Shown in pieces: positions 26,282 through 35,276 of a stretch of DNA of 64,000 nucleotides. The notes below the pieces were generated by a model that was given only the letters and a program-made list of their open reading frames with translations, had not been told where the DNA came from and did not search any database. Each line of letters starts with the position of its first letter. Within the stretch, counting starts at the first letter, position 1. The DNA comes from an uncultured Alloprevotella sp. (GTDB lineage: Bacteria > Bacteroidota > Bacteroidia > Bacteroidales > Bacteroidaceae). Made by a program: the position numbers and the translations under genes. The stretch lies in NCBI GenBank assembly GCA_944320745.1, contig CALUIN010000039.1:1-64000 (forward strand), read 5' to 3'.

Positions 26282-26713
26282 TTACTTCACCTCAATGTGC
26301 TGCATGGCTTTCTCTTTCTTCTCCGGCGTGAGTTTAGGCAGGACAACGGTAAGTACGCCGTCGGCCACCCGGGCCTCGATGCCTTCGTGGTCCACGTCTT
26401 CGGGGAGAATTAGGGTCTGGTGGAATTTGGTGTAGTTGAACTCGCGGCGCAGATAGCGTGCCTCTCTATTCTGCGTATGGTTCTCGCTTTTCTTTTCCAT
26501 AGCGATGACCAGGTTGTTGTCCTCGTCGATGTGGATGTTGAAGTCGTCCTTTGTCAGTCCCGGTGCGGCCACCTCGACCTCATAGCCCGTGGGGCTTTCC
26601 AGCACGTTGATGGCAGGAGTCATGGCGTTGGCCCTGCGGGACCAGTCGTTGTCAAAAAAGTCGTCAAATACTGTGGGTAACCAACCTTGGTAGGATCTTC
26701 TTGTGGTAGCCAT
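26282..26713 (-). CDS. Small heat-shock protein, Hsp20/alpha-crystallin family
   Basis: 143 residues. An alpha-crystallin domain (about 38-135) has YEVEVAAPGLTKDDFNIHID, YLRREFNYTKFHQTLILPED and ARVADGVLTVVLPKL; the short N-terminal arm ends at NDWSRRANAM. It is an ATP-independent holdase forming oligomers in the cytoplasm. An unusually strong Shine-Dalgarno (AGGAGGT, minus strand, 26721-26727) precedes the start, uncommon in this phylum. No TAnnTTTG element was found upstream, which would fit alternative, stress-responsive control. It is monocistronic with its own terminator. Confidence 0.93.
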   Translation of the reverse strand: MATTRRSYQGWLPTVFDDFFDNDWSRRANAMTPAINVLESPTGYEVEVAAPGLTKDDFNIHIDEDNNLVIAMEKKSENHTQNREARYLRREFNYTKFHQTLILPEDVDHEGIEARVADGVLTVVLPKLTPEKKEKAMQHIEVK

Positions 26714-26720
26714 AATGCGA

Positions 26721-26727
26721 ACCTCCT
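26721..26727 (-). promoter_or_regulatory. Strong Shine-Dalgarno sequence of hsp20
   Basis: AGGAGGT on the minus strand, 7 nt before the ATG at 26713. Such complementarity to 16S rRNA is unusual among the genes of this window. Confidence 0.6.
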
Positions 26728-26955
26728 ATTTTCTTTTATTTGTTTTGTTTATGAATTGCTTTATTGTGCAGCTCCGTTGCGGGGCTACACCTATAGCTCC
26801 GCAAAATGCGTACCGGCCGCCGGCATCGGGAGTCAGCGGGACGCAGCTTTTAACGCGTTGCAAACAAATGGCGGCGCGGCCGGTGCTGATTTAATGAATA
26901 TTTGCACTCGGATGCAAAAGCAGGTCTGACAGAATGTCCGCCTTGTGCCGTTGTG

Positions 26956-27444
26956 TCACGGTTGGGCCTTGTGCGTCGTTGGGGTGGAGGGGCGGGCGGA
27001 GCGGCCGGTCGTGGCGTTTTCGAAGATTTGGCGCAGCACGTTCTGGCTGATGATGAGCGATTCTTCGCCCAGTCCCCGCAAGGCTTCCTTCAGGGAGCGG
27101 AGGGCCACTTTCTGCCCGCTGCTTTTCACGATGCGGCCTCGCTGCGTCAGGTGGATCAGGTTGGAGCGGCGGTCCTGAGGGTTGACGCGCCGCCGTACGA
27201 GGCCGTTGCGCTCCATGCTGTCCAGCAGATGGGACATGGCCGGCTTCTCCTTGTAGGTGGCTTCGCAGAGTTGCTGCTGACTGACGCCGTCCTGCTCGGA
27301 CAGGTAGAGGAGCACGGTCCACTGTTCGGGCGTGAGGGCCAGGCCGGCTTCGGAGAAGTGTCGCTGGAGCTGGCGGTAGATGGCGGCGGAAACTTTGCCG
27401 TTGAGTATGGCGAAGATGAGTTTGAGGTCGAGATGGAGTTCCAT
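26956..27444 (-). CDS. MarR-family transcriptional regulator
   Basis: 162 residues from ATG at 27444; the open frame extends 47 codons upstream, but the -7 element at 27497-27504 rules that out. The winged-helix domain (about 25-125) includes LTPEQWTVLLYLSEQDGVSQQQL, KPAMSHLLDSMERNGLVRRR and the wing NPQDRRSNLIHLTQRG. The C-terminus ends in a basic Ser/Thr/Pro stretch. MarR proteins are dimeric ligand-responsive repressors. Divergent tig suggests no specific target, and hsp20 lies beyond its 3' end. Confidence 0.9.
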   Translation of the reverse strand: MELHLDLKLIFAILNGKVSAAIYRQLQRHFSEAGLALTPEQWTVLLYLSEQDGVSQQQLCEATYKEKPAMSHLLDSMERNGLVRRRVNPQDRRSNLIHLTQRGRIVKSSGQKVALRSLKEALRGLGEESLIISQNVLRQIFENATTGRSARPSTPTTHKAQP

Positions 27445-27496
27445 GGCTATAGCTGTTTGGCAGGCACAGCCGCTGGCGTGCGGCGGGCCTTGGCGG

Positions 27497-27504
27497 CAAA
27501 GGTA
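27497..27504 (-). promoter_or_regulatory. Promoter -7 element (TACCTTTG) for the marR gene
   Basis: Exact minus-strand match about 53 bp upstream of the ATG at 27444; it supports that start over the longer frame. Confidence 0.6.
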
Positions 27505-27655
27505 CAGATTTTTCCCAGTACCGGCGCAGCGCTTTGGAAATGCCGGCGCAGGGCGGCTGAAGTAGCCGCCGCCCTGGCTGTTCATTTATATATATTTATG
27601 GAAACGGAAAACAGTCCTGTCATAGAGGTGCGGAAGCCTGAAAAATGAGAATAAA

Positions 27656-27687
27656 TTTGGCAGTTCACATTTCATGCACTATCTTTG
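27656..27687 (+). promoter_or_regulatory. Promoter of tig (TTTG, 20 bp, TATCTTTG)
   Basis: TTTG at 27656-27659 and TATCTTTG at 27680-27687 with the canonical 20-bp spacing, 52 bp before the tig start. Confidence 0.75.
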
Positions 27688-27739
27688 CACGCCATTAGTA
27701 TGCTACTAAATAGAATCAAAATAATTACTGTTTCAGAAA

Positions 27740-29095
27740 ATGAATATTACTTTAGAGAAATCAAGTAATGTAAGTGCTGTCCTGACAGTCAAGATGGAAA
27801 AGGCTGACTACGAGGACAAAGTGAACAAAGCGCTCAAGGAGTTAAGCCACAAGGTGAAGATGCCCGGATTCCGTCCCGGCAAGGTGCCTGTGAGTCTTGT
27901 CCGCAAGATGTACGGTCCGCAGGCCAAGGCTGAGGAGGTGAACAAGCTGCTGGGCGAGAAACTCTATGAATATATCCGTGAGAACAAGGTGAACATGCTG
28001 GGCGAGCCGCTGGCCAGCGAGAAGCAGGTGCCGCAGGATATTGAAGCGCAGGACGACTTTGAGTTCGTGTTTGACATTGCCATCGCCCCCGAGTTCAAGC
28101 TCGAACTGAACCAGGACGACCATGTCGCATACTATGACATAGAAATCACCGACGAGCAGATAGACGAGCAGGTGAAGCAGCTTGCCCAGCGTGGCGGTCA
28201 TCCGGAATCGGTTGACACGTATGCAGACCGCGACGTGCTGCGCGGAACGCTCGCCGAGCTTGACGAGAACGGCAACGTGAAGGAAGGCGGCCTGCAGGTG
28301 GAGAAGGTATCCCTGATGCCGACCTACTTCAACAACGACGACCAGAAGAAAATCTTCGAGAATGCTCAGAAGAATGCCGTCGTAGTGTTCAACCCCTCGA
28401 AGGCTTACGAAGGCCGCGATACGGAGATTGCGTCCCTGCTGAAGGTGAAGAAGGAAGAGGTGGCCAACTACGCGGGCAACTTCTCTTTCCAGATTGACGA
28501 CATCAGCCGCTTCGTTCCTGCCACGCTGGATCAGGAGTTCTTCGACCAGGTGTTTGGCAAGGACGCAGTGAAGAGCGAAGAAGAGTTCCGCGCCCGGGTG
28601 AAGGAGAGCATCGCCATACAGCACACGGCCGACAGCGATTACAAGTTCCTTCTCGATGTCCGCGCCTACGCAGAGCAGAAAGTGGGCAGCCTGGAGTTCC
28701 CCGACGAACTGCTGAAGAAAATCATGAAGCAGAACAACAAGGAGAAGGACGAGAAATTCGTGGAAGAGAACTACGTCAAGAGCATCGAGGAATTGAAGTG
28801 GCACCTCATCAAGGAACAGCTCGTCGCAGCTCACCAGATTAAGGTGGAGGACAAGGACATCAAGGAAATGGCCATCCAGACGGTACGTTTCCAGTTTGCC
28901 CAGTACGGCATGGTCAATGTTCCCGAGGAATATCTGGAGCAGTATGCCGGCGACATGCTTAAGAAGAAGGACCAGGTGAATATGCTTGTAGACCGTTGCG
29001 TCGATACGAAGATTGTCGCCGCGCTCAAGGATTGCGTTACCTTGGACCGGAAGTCTGTCTCCGTGGAGGATTTCCGCAAGATGTTCGAGTCCTGA
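27740..29095 (+). CDS. tig: Trigger factor
   Basis: 451 residues. The ribosome-binding signature GFRPGKVP is at 43-50. A PPIase-like middle domain (about 155-250) and helical C-terminal arms (about 260-450) follow. It binds ribosomal protein L23 at the exit tunnel and shields nascent chains. It is followed by clpP and clpX, the usual bacterial order tig-clpP-clpX. The 125-bp tig-clpP gap holds two hairpins. It has its own well-formed promoter. Confidence 0.94.
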   Translation: MNITLEKSSNVSAVLTVKMEKADYEDKVNKALKELSHKVKMPGFRPGKVPVSLVRKMYGPQAKAEEVNKLLGEKLYEYIRENKVNMLGEPLASEKQVPQDIEAQDDFEFVFDIAIAPEFKLELNQDDHVAYYDIEITDEQIDEQVKQLAQRGGHPESVDTYADRDVLRGTLAELDENGNVKEGGLQVEKVSLMPTYFNNDDQKKIFENAQKNAVVVFNPSKAYEGRDTEIASLLKVKKEEVANYAGNFSFQIDDISRFVPATLDQEFFDQVFGKDAVKSEEEFRARVKESIAIQHTADSDYKFLLDVRAYAEQKVGSLEFPDELLKKIMKQNNKEKDEKFVEENYVKSIEELKWHLIKEQLVAAHQIKVEDKDIKEMAIQTVRFQFAQYGMVNVPEEYLEQYAGDMLKKKDQVNMLVDRCVDTKIVAALKDCVTLDRKSVSVEDFRKMFES

Positions 29096-29140
29096 TACCG
29101 ATCGGGAACACATTATATATTTAGACAGGCATTAACCGCA

Positions 29141-29204
29141 CGCGGGATTGCCGGCTGGCATCCCGCGCGCGGATTTCCAATAAGAGACGGGGGTGCCCCG
29201 TCTC
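29141..29204 (+). promoter_or_regulatory. Two hairpins in the tig-clpP intergenic region
   Basis: The first is 29141-29167 (CGCGGGAT paired with ATCCCGCG, extended by GCC/GGC). The second is a 9-bp stem GAGACGGGG/CCCCGTCTC at 29184-29204. Neither has a U tract directly after it, so they could attenuate, stabilise or process the tig-clpPX message rather than terminate fully. Confidence 0.5.
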
Positions 29205-29220
29205 GAATTATAATAAGATT

Positions 29221-29895
29221 ATGGACGATTTTAGGAAATATGCTACACGTCATTTGAACGTGAACTCCATGGTGCTGGACGATGTGATTAAGAGTCAGAA
29301 TCAGTACTTGAATCCCTACATCCTGGAAGAGCGTCAGCTGAACGTGACGCAGATGGACGTGTTCTCGCGCCTGATGATGGACCGCATCATCTTCCTCGGG
29401 ACGCCCATTGACGACTACACGGCTAACACGCTTCAGGCGCAGCTGCTTTACCTCGACTCGTGCGACCCCGGGAAAGATATTTCCATATATATCAACTCGC
29501 CGGGCGGTTCGGTCTACGCCGGATTGGGCATCTACGACACGATGCAGTTCATCCAGAGCGACGTGGCGACCATCTGTACGGGTATGGCGGCTTCGATGGC
29601 TGCGGTTCTTCTGGTGGCCGGCAAGGAGGGCAAGCGCTCTGCGCTGACGCATAGCCGCGTCATGATACATCAGCCCATGGGCGGAGCCCAGGGGCAGGCC
29701 TCCGATATAGAAATTACCGCCCGCGAGATACAGAAGCTCAAGAAGGAACTCTATACGATTATTGCCGACCATTCTCACACGGACTTCGAGAAAGTGTGGG
29801 CAGACTCCGACCGCGACTACTGGATGACGGCCGAGGAAGCCCGCGATTACGGCATGATTGACAAGGTTTTGACAAGAAATCGGAATGAAAAATAA
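29221..29895 (+). CDS. clpP: ATP-dependent Clp protease proteolytic subunit
   Basis: 224 residues. The catalytic Ser is about S125 in [11 protein letters not shown], the His about H150 in [12 protein letters not shown], and the Asp lies in the DSDRDYWM region near 198. [20 protein letters not shown] and [20 protein letters not shown] are typical. The N-terminal 35 residues before the mature-like start are somewhat long. It forms the 14-mer chamber used by ClpX. Its stop overlaps clpX by 11 nt. Confidence 0.96.
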   Translation: MDDFRKYATRHLNVNSMVLDDVIKSQNQYLNPYILEERQLNVTQMDVFSRLMMDRIIFLGTPIDDYTANTLQAQLLYLDSCDPGKDISIYINSPGGSVYAGLGIYDTMQFIQSDVATICTGMAASMAAVLLVAGKEGKRSALTHSRVMIHQPMGGAQGQASDIEITAREIQKLKKELYTIIADHSHTDFEKVWADSDRDYWMTAEEARDYGMIDKVLTRNRNEK

Positions 29896-31123
29896 AAAGA
29901 CCTGTTCTTTTTGCGGAAGGGACGAGAGCCAAGTGGGATTTCTGATTACCGGCCTCGAGGCCAACATCTGCGACGAGTGCGCAGAGCAGGCGTTCAAGAT
30001 AGTGGAGCAAGCCACGAAGAACGCCAAGGCCCAGCAGGCCGCCGAGGAAATCCAGCTGGACAAGGTCCCTAAGCCGAAGGAAATAAAGGAATATCTGGAC
30101 CAGTACGTTATCGGGCAGGACGCAGCAAAGCAGTTCCTTTCCGTGGCGGTCTATAACCATTACAAGCGATTGGCGCAACGCGTGGCTGGCAAGACGGACG
30201 ACGTGGAGATAGAGAAATCGAACATCATCATGGTCGGTTCCACGGGTACGGGAAAGACGTTGCTTGCCCGCACTATCGCCCGGTTGCTCGACGTGCCCTT
30301 CACGATTGTGGACGCAACGGTATTCACGGAGGCAGGTTATGTGGGCGAGGACGTCGAGAGCATACTGTCGCGCCTGCTCCAGGTGGCCGACTTTAACGTG
30401 GAGCGTGCCGAGCGGGGCATTGTCTTTATCGACGAGATCGACAAAATTGCCCGCAAGAGCGACAATCCTTCAATCACGCGCGACGTCAGCGGCGAGGGCG
30501 TGCAGCAGGGTCTGCTGAAACTGCTGGAAGGCTCCGTCGTCAATGTCCCCCCAAAGGGCGGGCGCAAACATCCTGACCAGGACTACGTGCACGTCAACAC
30601 AAACAACATCCTCTTCATCTGCGGCGGTGCCTTCGACGGCATCGAGAAGAAAATCGCGCAACGGCTGAATACGCATACCGTGGGCTACAACTCCGTGCAG
30701 AACGCCATGCGCATAGACCCGGGCAACCTGATGCAATACATCGAACCGCAGGACCTGAAGTCCTTCGGACTGATTCCTGAAATCATAGGCCGTTTGCCCG
30801 TGCTTACCTATCTGAACCCGCTGGACAAGGATGCCTTGCGCAACATCCTGACGCAGCCGAAGAACTCCATTATCAAGCAGTACGTGAAATTGTTCGAGAT
30901 GGATGGCGTAAAGCTGACCTTCGCTCCCGAAGCCTTGGAATATATCGTGGAGCAGGCACTGACGTATAAACTCGGCGCGCGCGGACTCCGCTCCATAGTG
31001 GAGACCATCATGATGGATGCCATGTACGAAGTGCCCTCCTCCGACGTGAAAGAATTTGAGGTGACGCTCGATTATGCCCGGCGCCAGTACGAAAAATCCA
31101 ACCTGCTGGCGCGCCGGCAATAG
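29885..31123 (+). CDS. clpX: ATP-dependent Clp protease ATP-binding subunit ClpX
   Basis: 412 residues. The N-terminal C4 zinc-binding domain has C7, C10, C29 and C32. Walker A is GSTGTGKT near 118-125 and Walker [12 protein letters not shown] near 180. The C-terminal small AAA domain includes [20 protein letters not shown]. It unfolds substrates for ClpP. It overlaps clpP by 11 nt, indicating translational coupling. Confidence 0.97.
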   Translation: MKNKKTCSFCGRDESQVGFLITGLEANICDECAEQAFKIVEQATKNAKAQQAAEEIQLDKVPKPKEIKEYLDQYVIGQDAAKQFLSVAVYNHYKRLAQRVAGKTDDVEIEKSNIIMVGSTGTGKTLLARTIARLLDVPFTIVDATVFTEAGYVGEDVESILSRLLQVADFNVERAERGIVFIDEIDKIARKSDNPSITRDVSGEGVQQGLLKLLEGSVVNVPPKGGRKHPDQDYVHVNTNNILFICGGAFDGIEKKIAQRLNTHTVGYNSVQNAMRIDPGNLMQYIEPQDLKSFGLIPEIIGRLPVLTYLNPLDKDALRNILTQPKNSIIKQYVKLFEMDGVKLTFAPEALEYIVEQALTYKLGARGLRSIVETIMMDAMYEVPSSDVKEFEVTLDYARRQYEKSNLLARRQ

Positions 31124-31186
31124 CGGCTCTGTTTTTTTCTTCTAAAATTTTTTCCAGTGAGCTTGCGGAATATCGAAACTTGTTTA

Positions 31187-31194
31187 TAACTTTG
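31187..31194 (+). promoter_or_regulatory. Promoter -7 element (TAACTTTG) for recQ
   Basis: Exact match. Transcription would begin near 31201, downstream of the GTG that opens the longest frame (31199), which supports ATG 31262 as the recQ start. Confidence 0.6.
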
Positions 31195-31261
31195 TTAGGT
31201 GAATGAGAGGAACGTGCCGCCGTTCCTGCGCGCAAAAGCCGAACCCCTACAAGTGATTGGT

Positions 31262-33442
31262 ATGAACGAGATTTTGAATTTGCACGAGCCATTGAAAAAG
31301 TACTTCGGATTTGACAGCTTCAAGAATAATCAGGAGGCTATCATCCGGAGCCTGCTGGAAGGAAAAAACGTCTTTGTCCTGATGCCTACGGGAGGCGGAA
31401 AGTCTTTGTGCTACCAGTTGCCTTCATTGCTGATGGAGGGGACAGCCATCGTCATCTCTCCGCTGATAGCGCTGATGAAGAACCAGGTAGACGCTATCCG
31501 GCAGACGAGCGAGGAGGACAGAGTGGCCCACTTCATCAACTCTTCGCTCAACAAGGCTGCCATAGACCAGGTGAAGGCCGACGTGGTTTCGGGCAAGACG
31601 AAACTGCTCTACGTGGCTCCCGAGTCTCTGACCAAGGAGGAGAACGTAGAGTTCCTGCGCAGCATCAAAATCTCCTTCTACGCGGTCGATGAGGCTCACT
31701 GCATTTCCGAATGGGGACACGATTTCCGGCCTGAATACCGCAAGATCCGGCCTATCATCAACCAGATCGGCAATGCGCCCGTCATTGCCCTGACGGCTAC
31801 GGCGACGGACAAGGTTCGCATCGACATCAAAAAGAGCCTGGGAATTTTGGACGCGGCAGAGTTTAAGAGCTCCTTCAACCGCCCCAACCTTTATTACGAG
31901 GTACGCCCCAAGACCAAGGACATAGACAAGGAAATCATCAAATTCATCAAGCAGCGCCCCGGCAAGAGCGGCATCATCTATTGCCTCAGCCGGAAGAAGG
32001 TGGAAGAATTGGCGGAAGTGCTGCGCACGAACGACATAAAAGCCGAAGCATACCACGCCGGAATGGACTCCGCGACCCGCTCCAAGACTCAGGACGACTT
32101 CCTGATGGAGAAGATAGACGTCATAGTGGCCACTATCGCCTTCGGCATGGGAATAGACAAGCCGGACGTTCGCTTTGTCATTCACTATGACATACCTAAG
32201 AGTCTGGAGGGCTATTACCAGGAGACGGGCCGCGCGGGCCGTGATGGCGGCGAAGGCAAGTGCATAGCTTTCTATTCCTATAAGGACCTCCTGAAGCTGG
32301 AGAAGTTCATGGAAGGCAAGCCTGTGGCTGAGCAAGACATCGGGCGGCAATTGTTGAAGGAGACGGCGGCTTATGCGGAGTCCTCCGTGTGCCGCCGCAA
32401 GCTGCTGCTGCATTATTTTGGAGAGGAGTATCCAAAGGAGAACTGTGGAAATTGTGATAACTGCTTAAACCCGAAGAAACAAGTGGAGGCAAGTAACTAT
32501 TTATGCAAAGTGCTTGAAGTAATCATAGCGACGAAAGAAAATTTTAGGGACGATTATATTAAGGATATTCTGATCGGGCGCGCCACGGACGAAGTTTGTG
32601 CGCATAAACACAATGACTTGGAAGAGTTCGGTTGCGGCGATGACGTCAGCGAGAAGATCTGGTACGCTGTTATCCGCCAGGCGCTCATTGCCGGTTACCT
32701 GAAGAAGGATGTGGACAATTACGGCGTCCTGAAGGTGACGGACAAGGGCCGGAATTTTCTCGATGAACCGGTCTCCTTCAAAATAGTAGAGGACCGTGAC
32801 TTTGACGAGGAGGAGATAGCAGTCCCCCCGCAGAGCGGAGCGGCGTGCACGGTGGATCCGGCTCTCTACCAGATGCTCAAGGACCTGCGCAAGCGGATGA
32901 GCAAGGACTTGGAGGTGCCGCCCTACGTGATTTTCCAGGACGCTTCGCTGGAAGCCATGGCCACTATTTATCCCCAGACGATCGAGGAGCTGCAAAACAT
33001 TCCCGGCGTCGGGGCCGGCAAGGCGAAGCGCTATGGCGCAGAGTTCTGCAAACTTATCAAGCGCCATTGCGAGGAAAACGAGATAGAGCGTCCCGAGGAC
33101 CTGCGCATCCGCACAGTGCCCAACAAGTCGAAAATCAAGGTCAGCATTATCCACAGCATCGACCGCAAGGTCGCGCTGGACGACATAGCCGTGGCCAAAG
33201 GCATAGAGTTCGACGAGTTGCTGGACGAGATAGAAGCCATCGTCTATGCCGGCACGAAAATCAATATAGACTATTTCATCGACGACGTGATGGACGAAGA
33301 CCATGTCAGCGATATTTATCAGTACTTCAAGGAGTCGGAGACCGATGACCTGAGTGCTGCCATAGATGAGCTCGGCAACGATTATACTGAGGAAGAGATA
33401 CGCTTGGTGCGCATCAAGTTTATTTCTGAAATGGCAAACTGA
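31262..33442 (+). CDS. recQ: ATP-dependent DNA helicase RecQ
   Basis: 726 residues from ATG at 31262. SF2 helicase motifs are present: Walker A MPTGGGKSLCYQ near 41 and DEAHCISEWGHDFRPEY near 144-160, plus the domain with TGRAGRDGGEGKC. The RQC zinc site has C-x(~16)-C-x2-C-x2-C (CRRKLL, NCGNCDNC). A winged helix (about 420-500) and an HRDC domain (about 540-610) follow. A C-terminal extension of about 110 residues (SIIHSIDRKVALDDIAVAKG onward) looks like an added helical DNA-binding domain. It unwinds 3'-5' at forks and recombination intermediates. Confidence 0.94.
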   Translation: MNEILNLHEPLKKYFGFDSFKNNQEAIIRSLLEGKNVFVLMPTGGGKSLCYQLPSLLMEGTAIVISPLIALMKNQVDAIRQTSEEDRVAHFINSSLNKAAIDQVKADVVSGKTKLLYVAPESLTKEENVEFLRSIKISFYAVDEAHCISEWGHDFRPEYRKIRPIINQIGNAPVIALTATATDKVRIDIKKSLGILDAAEFKSSFNRPNLYYEVRPKTKDIDKEIIKFIKQRPGKSGIIYCLSRKKVEELAEVLRTNDIKAEAYHAGMDSATRSKTQDDFLMEKIDVIVATIAFGMGIDKPDVRFVIHYDIPKSLEGYYQETGRAGRDGGEGKCIAFYSYKDLLKLEKFMEGKPVAEQDIGRQLLKETAAYAESSVCRRKLLLHYFGEEYPKENCGNCDNCLNPKKQVEASNYLCKVLEVIIATKENFRDDYIKDILIGRATDEVCAHKHNDLEEFGCGDDVSEKIWYAVIRQALIAGYLKKDVDNYGVLKVTDKGRNFLDEPVSFKIVEDRDFDEEEIAVPPQSGAACTVDPALYQMLKDLRKRMSKDLEVPPYVIFQDASLEAMATIYPQTIEELQNIPGVGAGKAKRYGAEFCKLIKRHCEENEIERPEDLRIRTVPNKSKIKVSIIHSIDRKVALDDIAVAKGIEFDELLDEIEAIVYAGTKINIDYFIDDVMDEDHVSDIYQYFKESETDDLSAAIDELGNDYTEEEIRLVRIKFISEMAN

Positions 33443-33454
33443 TACCCCATTAGC

Positions 33455-35149
33455 ATGAACACAATGACAGAACCAGAGAGCAAAGGGAAAAGAAACCTCA
33501 ACTTTATAGAACAGATTGTCGAGGACGACCTCAAGGCCGGCAAGAACGGCGGACGTTTGCAGACGCGCTTCCCGCCCGAGCCAAACGGCTACCTGCACAT
33601 TGGTCATGCCAAGGCCATCTGCATGGACTTCGGTGTGGCCGAAAAATTCGGTGGGGTATGTAACCTCCGCTTCGATGATACGAACCCGCAGAAGGAAGAT
33701 ACGGAATACGTAGAAGCCATCAAGGAGGACATCCAATGGCTGGGCTTCCAGTGGGGACACATTTATCATGCGTCGGACTATTTTCAGCAGCTTTGGGACT
33801 TTGCCGTGCGGCTTATCAAGGAAGGAAAAGCCTACGTCGACGAGCAGACCAGCGAGCAGATAGCCCAGCAGAAAGGCACGCCCACGCAGCCCGGTGTGGC
33901 CAGTCCCTATCGCGACCGGCCCGTCGAGGAGAACCTGGCCCTCTTCGAGAAAATGAATTCCGGCGAGGTGCCCGAGGGCGCCATGGTCCTCCGGGCTAAG
34001 ATTGACATGGCCAATCCCAACATGCACTTCCGGGATCCGGTGATGTACCGTATTATAAACAAGCGCCATCATCGCACCGGCGACAAGTGGCGGGCTTATC
34101 CCATGTACGACTTCGCCCATGGCCAGAGCGACTACTTCGAAGGAGTGACACACTCCATCTGTACGCTTGAGTTTGTTCCCCACCGTCCGCTTTACGACTA
34201 CTTTATCGACGAGCTCAAAGAAGGTAAGGACTTGGACGACAACCGCCCCCGCCAGTACGAGTTCAACCGCCTCAACCTCACCTATACGGTAATGAGCAAG
34301 CGCAAGCTGCTGGCCCTCGTGCAAGAGCATCTGGTCAGCGGCTGGGACGATCCCCGCATGCCGACGATTTGCGGACTGCGCCGTCGCGGCTACTCTCCCG
34401 AGGCTGTCCGCAAGTTCATCGACATGATCGGGTACACCAAGTTTGACGCCTTGAACGACTACGCCATGCTGGAGGCAGCCGCGCGCGAGGACCTCAATGC
34501 CCGCGCGCTCCGCGTCTCCGCCGTGCTTCATCCCGTAAAGCTCATCGTCACCAACTATCCCGAAGGAAAGACAGAGGAGATGGTCACGGTGAACAATCCC
34601 GAGCGCCCCGAGGACGGCACGCATACCCTTACTTTCAGCCGCGAGCTTTGGATGGAGCGCGAGGACTTCATGGAGGATGCACCGAAGAAGTTCTTCCGCA
34701 TGGTTCCGGGCAAGGAGGTCCGGCTGAAAAACGCTTACATCGTTAAGTGTACCGGCTGCAAGAAATCGGCCGACGGCACGGTCGAAGAGATATACTGCGA
34801 GTACGACCCTGCAAGCCGGAGCGGGTTGGAAGGGGCTAACCGGAAGGTGAAGGGCACGTTGCACTGGCTGAGCGTGGGCCACAGCGTACCGGCCGAGGTC
34901 CGTCTCTACGACCGGCTTTTCTCGGTGGAGAATCCTTCGGCCGACGAGCGCGACTTCCGTGAACTGCTCAATCCCGCTTCCTTGCAGGTGCTGACGGACT
35001 GCTATGTGGAGAAGTTCGCCGTGGAGCAGCAGGACAACCGCTACCTTCAGTTCCAGCGGATAGGCTACTTCACCTACGACAAGGACTTCACGCCAGAGCA
35101 CCCCGTATTCAACCGCACTGTCAGCCTCAAGGACAACTCCAAGCGTTGA
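33455..35149 (+). CDS. glnS: Glutamine-tRNA ligase
   Basis: 564 residues, class I synthetase. The HIGH motif is in PPEPNGYLHIGHAKA (about 41-55), and the KMSKS equivalent is VMSKRKL near 280. The GlnRS C-terminal beta-barrels (about 340-560) are complete. Presence of GlnRS indicates direct glutaminylation of tRNAGln rather than only the amidotransferase route. It starts 13 bp after recQ and is followed by a hairpin at 35164. Confidence 0.96.
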   Translation: MNTMTEPESKGKRNLNFIEQIVEDDLKAGKNGGRLQTRFPPEPNGYLHIGHAKAICMDFGVAEKFGGVCNLRFDDTNPQKEDTEYVEAIKEDIQWLGFQWGHIYHASDYFQQLWDFAVRLIKEGKAYVDEQTSEQIAQQKGTPTQPGVASPYRDRPVEENLALFEKMNSGEVPEGAMVLRAKIDMANPNMHFRDPVMYRIINKRHHRTGDKWRAYPMYDFAHGQSDYFEGVTHSICTLEFVPHRPLYDYFIDELKEGKDLDDNRPRQYEFNRLNLTYTVMSKRKLLALVQEHLVSGWDDPRMPTICGLRRRGYSPEAVRKFIDMIGYTKFDALNDYAMLEAAAREDLNARALRVSAVLHPVKLIVTNYPEGKTEEMVTVNNPERPEDGTHTLTFSRELWMEREDFMEDAPKKFFRMVPGKEVRLKNAYIVKCTGCKKSADGTVEEIYCEYDPASRSGLEGANRKVKGTLHWLSVGHSVPAEVRLYDRLFSVENPSADERDFRELLNPASLQVLTDCYVEKFAVEQQDNRYLQFQRIGYFTYDKDFTPEHPVFNRTVSLKDNSKR

Positions 35150-35163
35150 AGTGCTGCTATCGG

Positions 35164-35198
35164 CCGGTGCGGCGGGTGCAAATCCGCCGCACCGGTTT
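35164..35198 (+). terminator. Probable terminator after glnS
   Basis: Perfect 12-bp stem CCGGTGCGGCGG/CCGCCGCACCGG (35164-35175 with 35184-35195), then TTTCG; the U run is short. Confidence 0.6.
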
Positions 35199-35276
35199 CG
35201 TACAGATACCTTTCGCCGGTCCCCGGAGAAAGGTGGCCAATCTATCACGAACCCGTTAATCGGATGCGCCCGAATC

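Noticed and set aside
25961..26413. 150-codon plus-strand frame
   Set aside because: Consists of repeat array E and antisense of hsp20.
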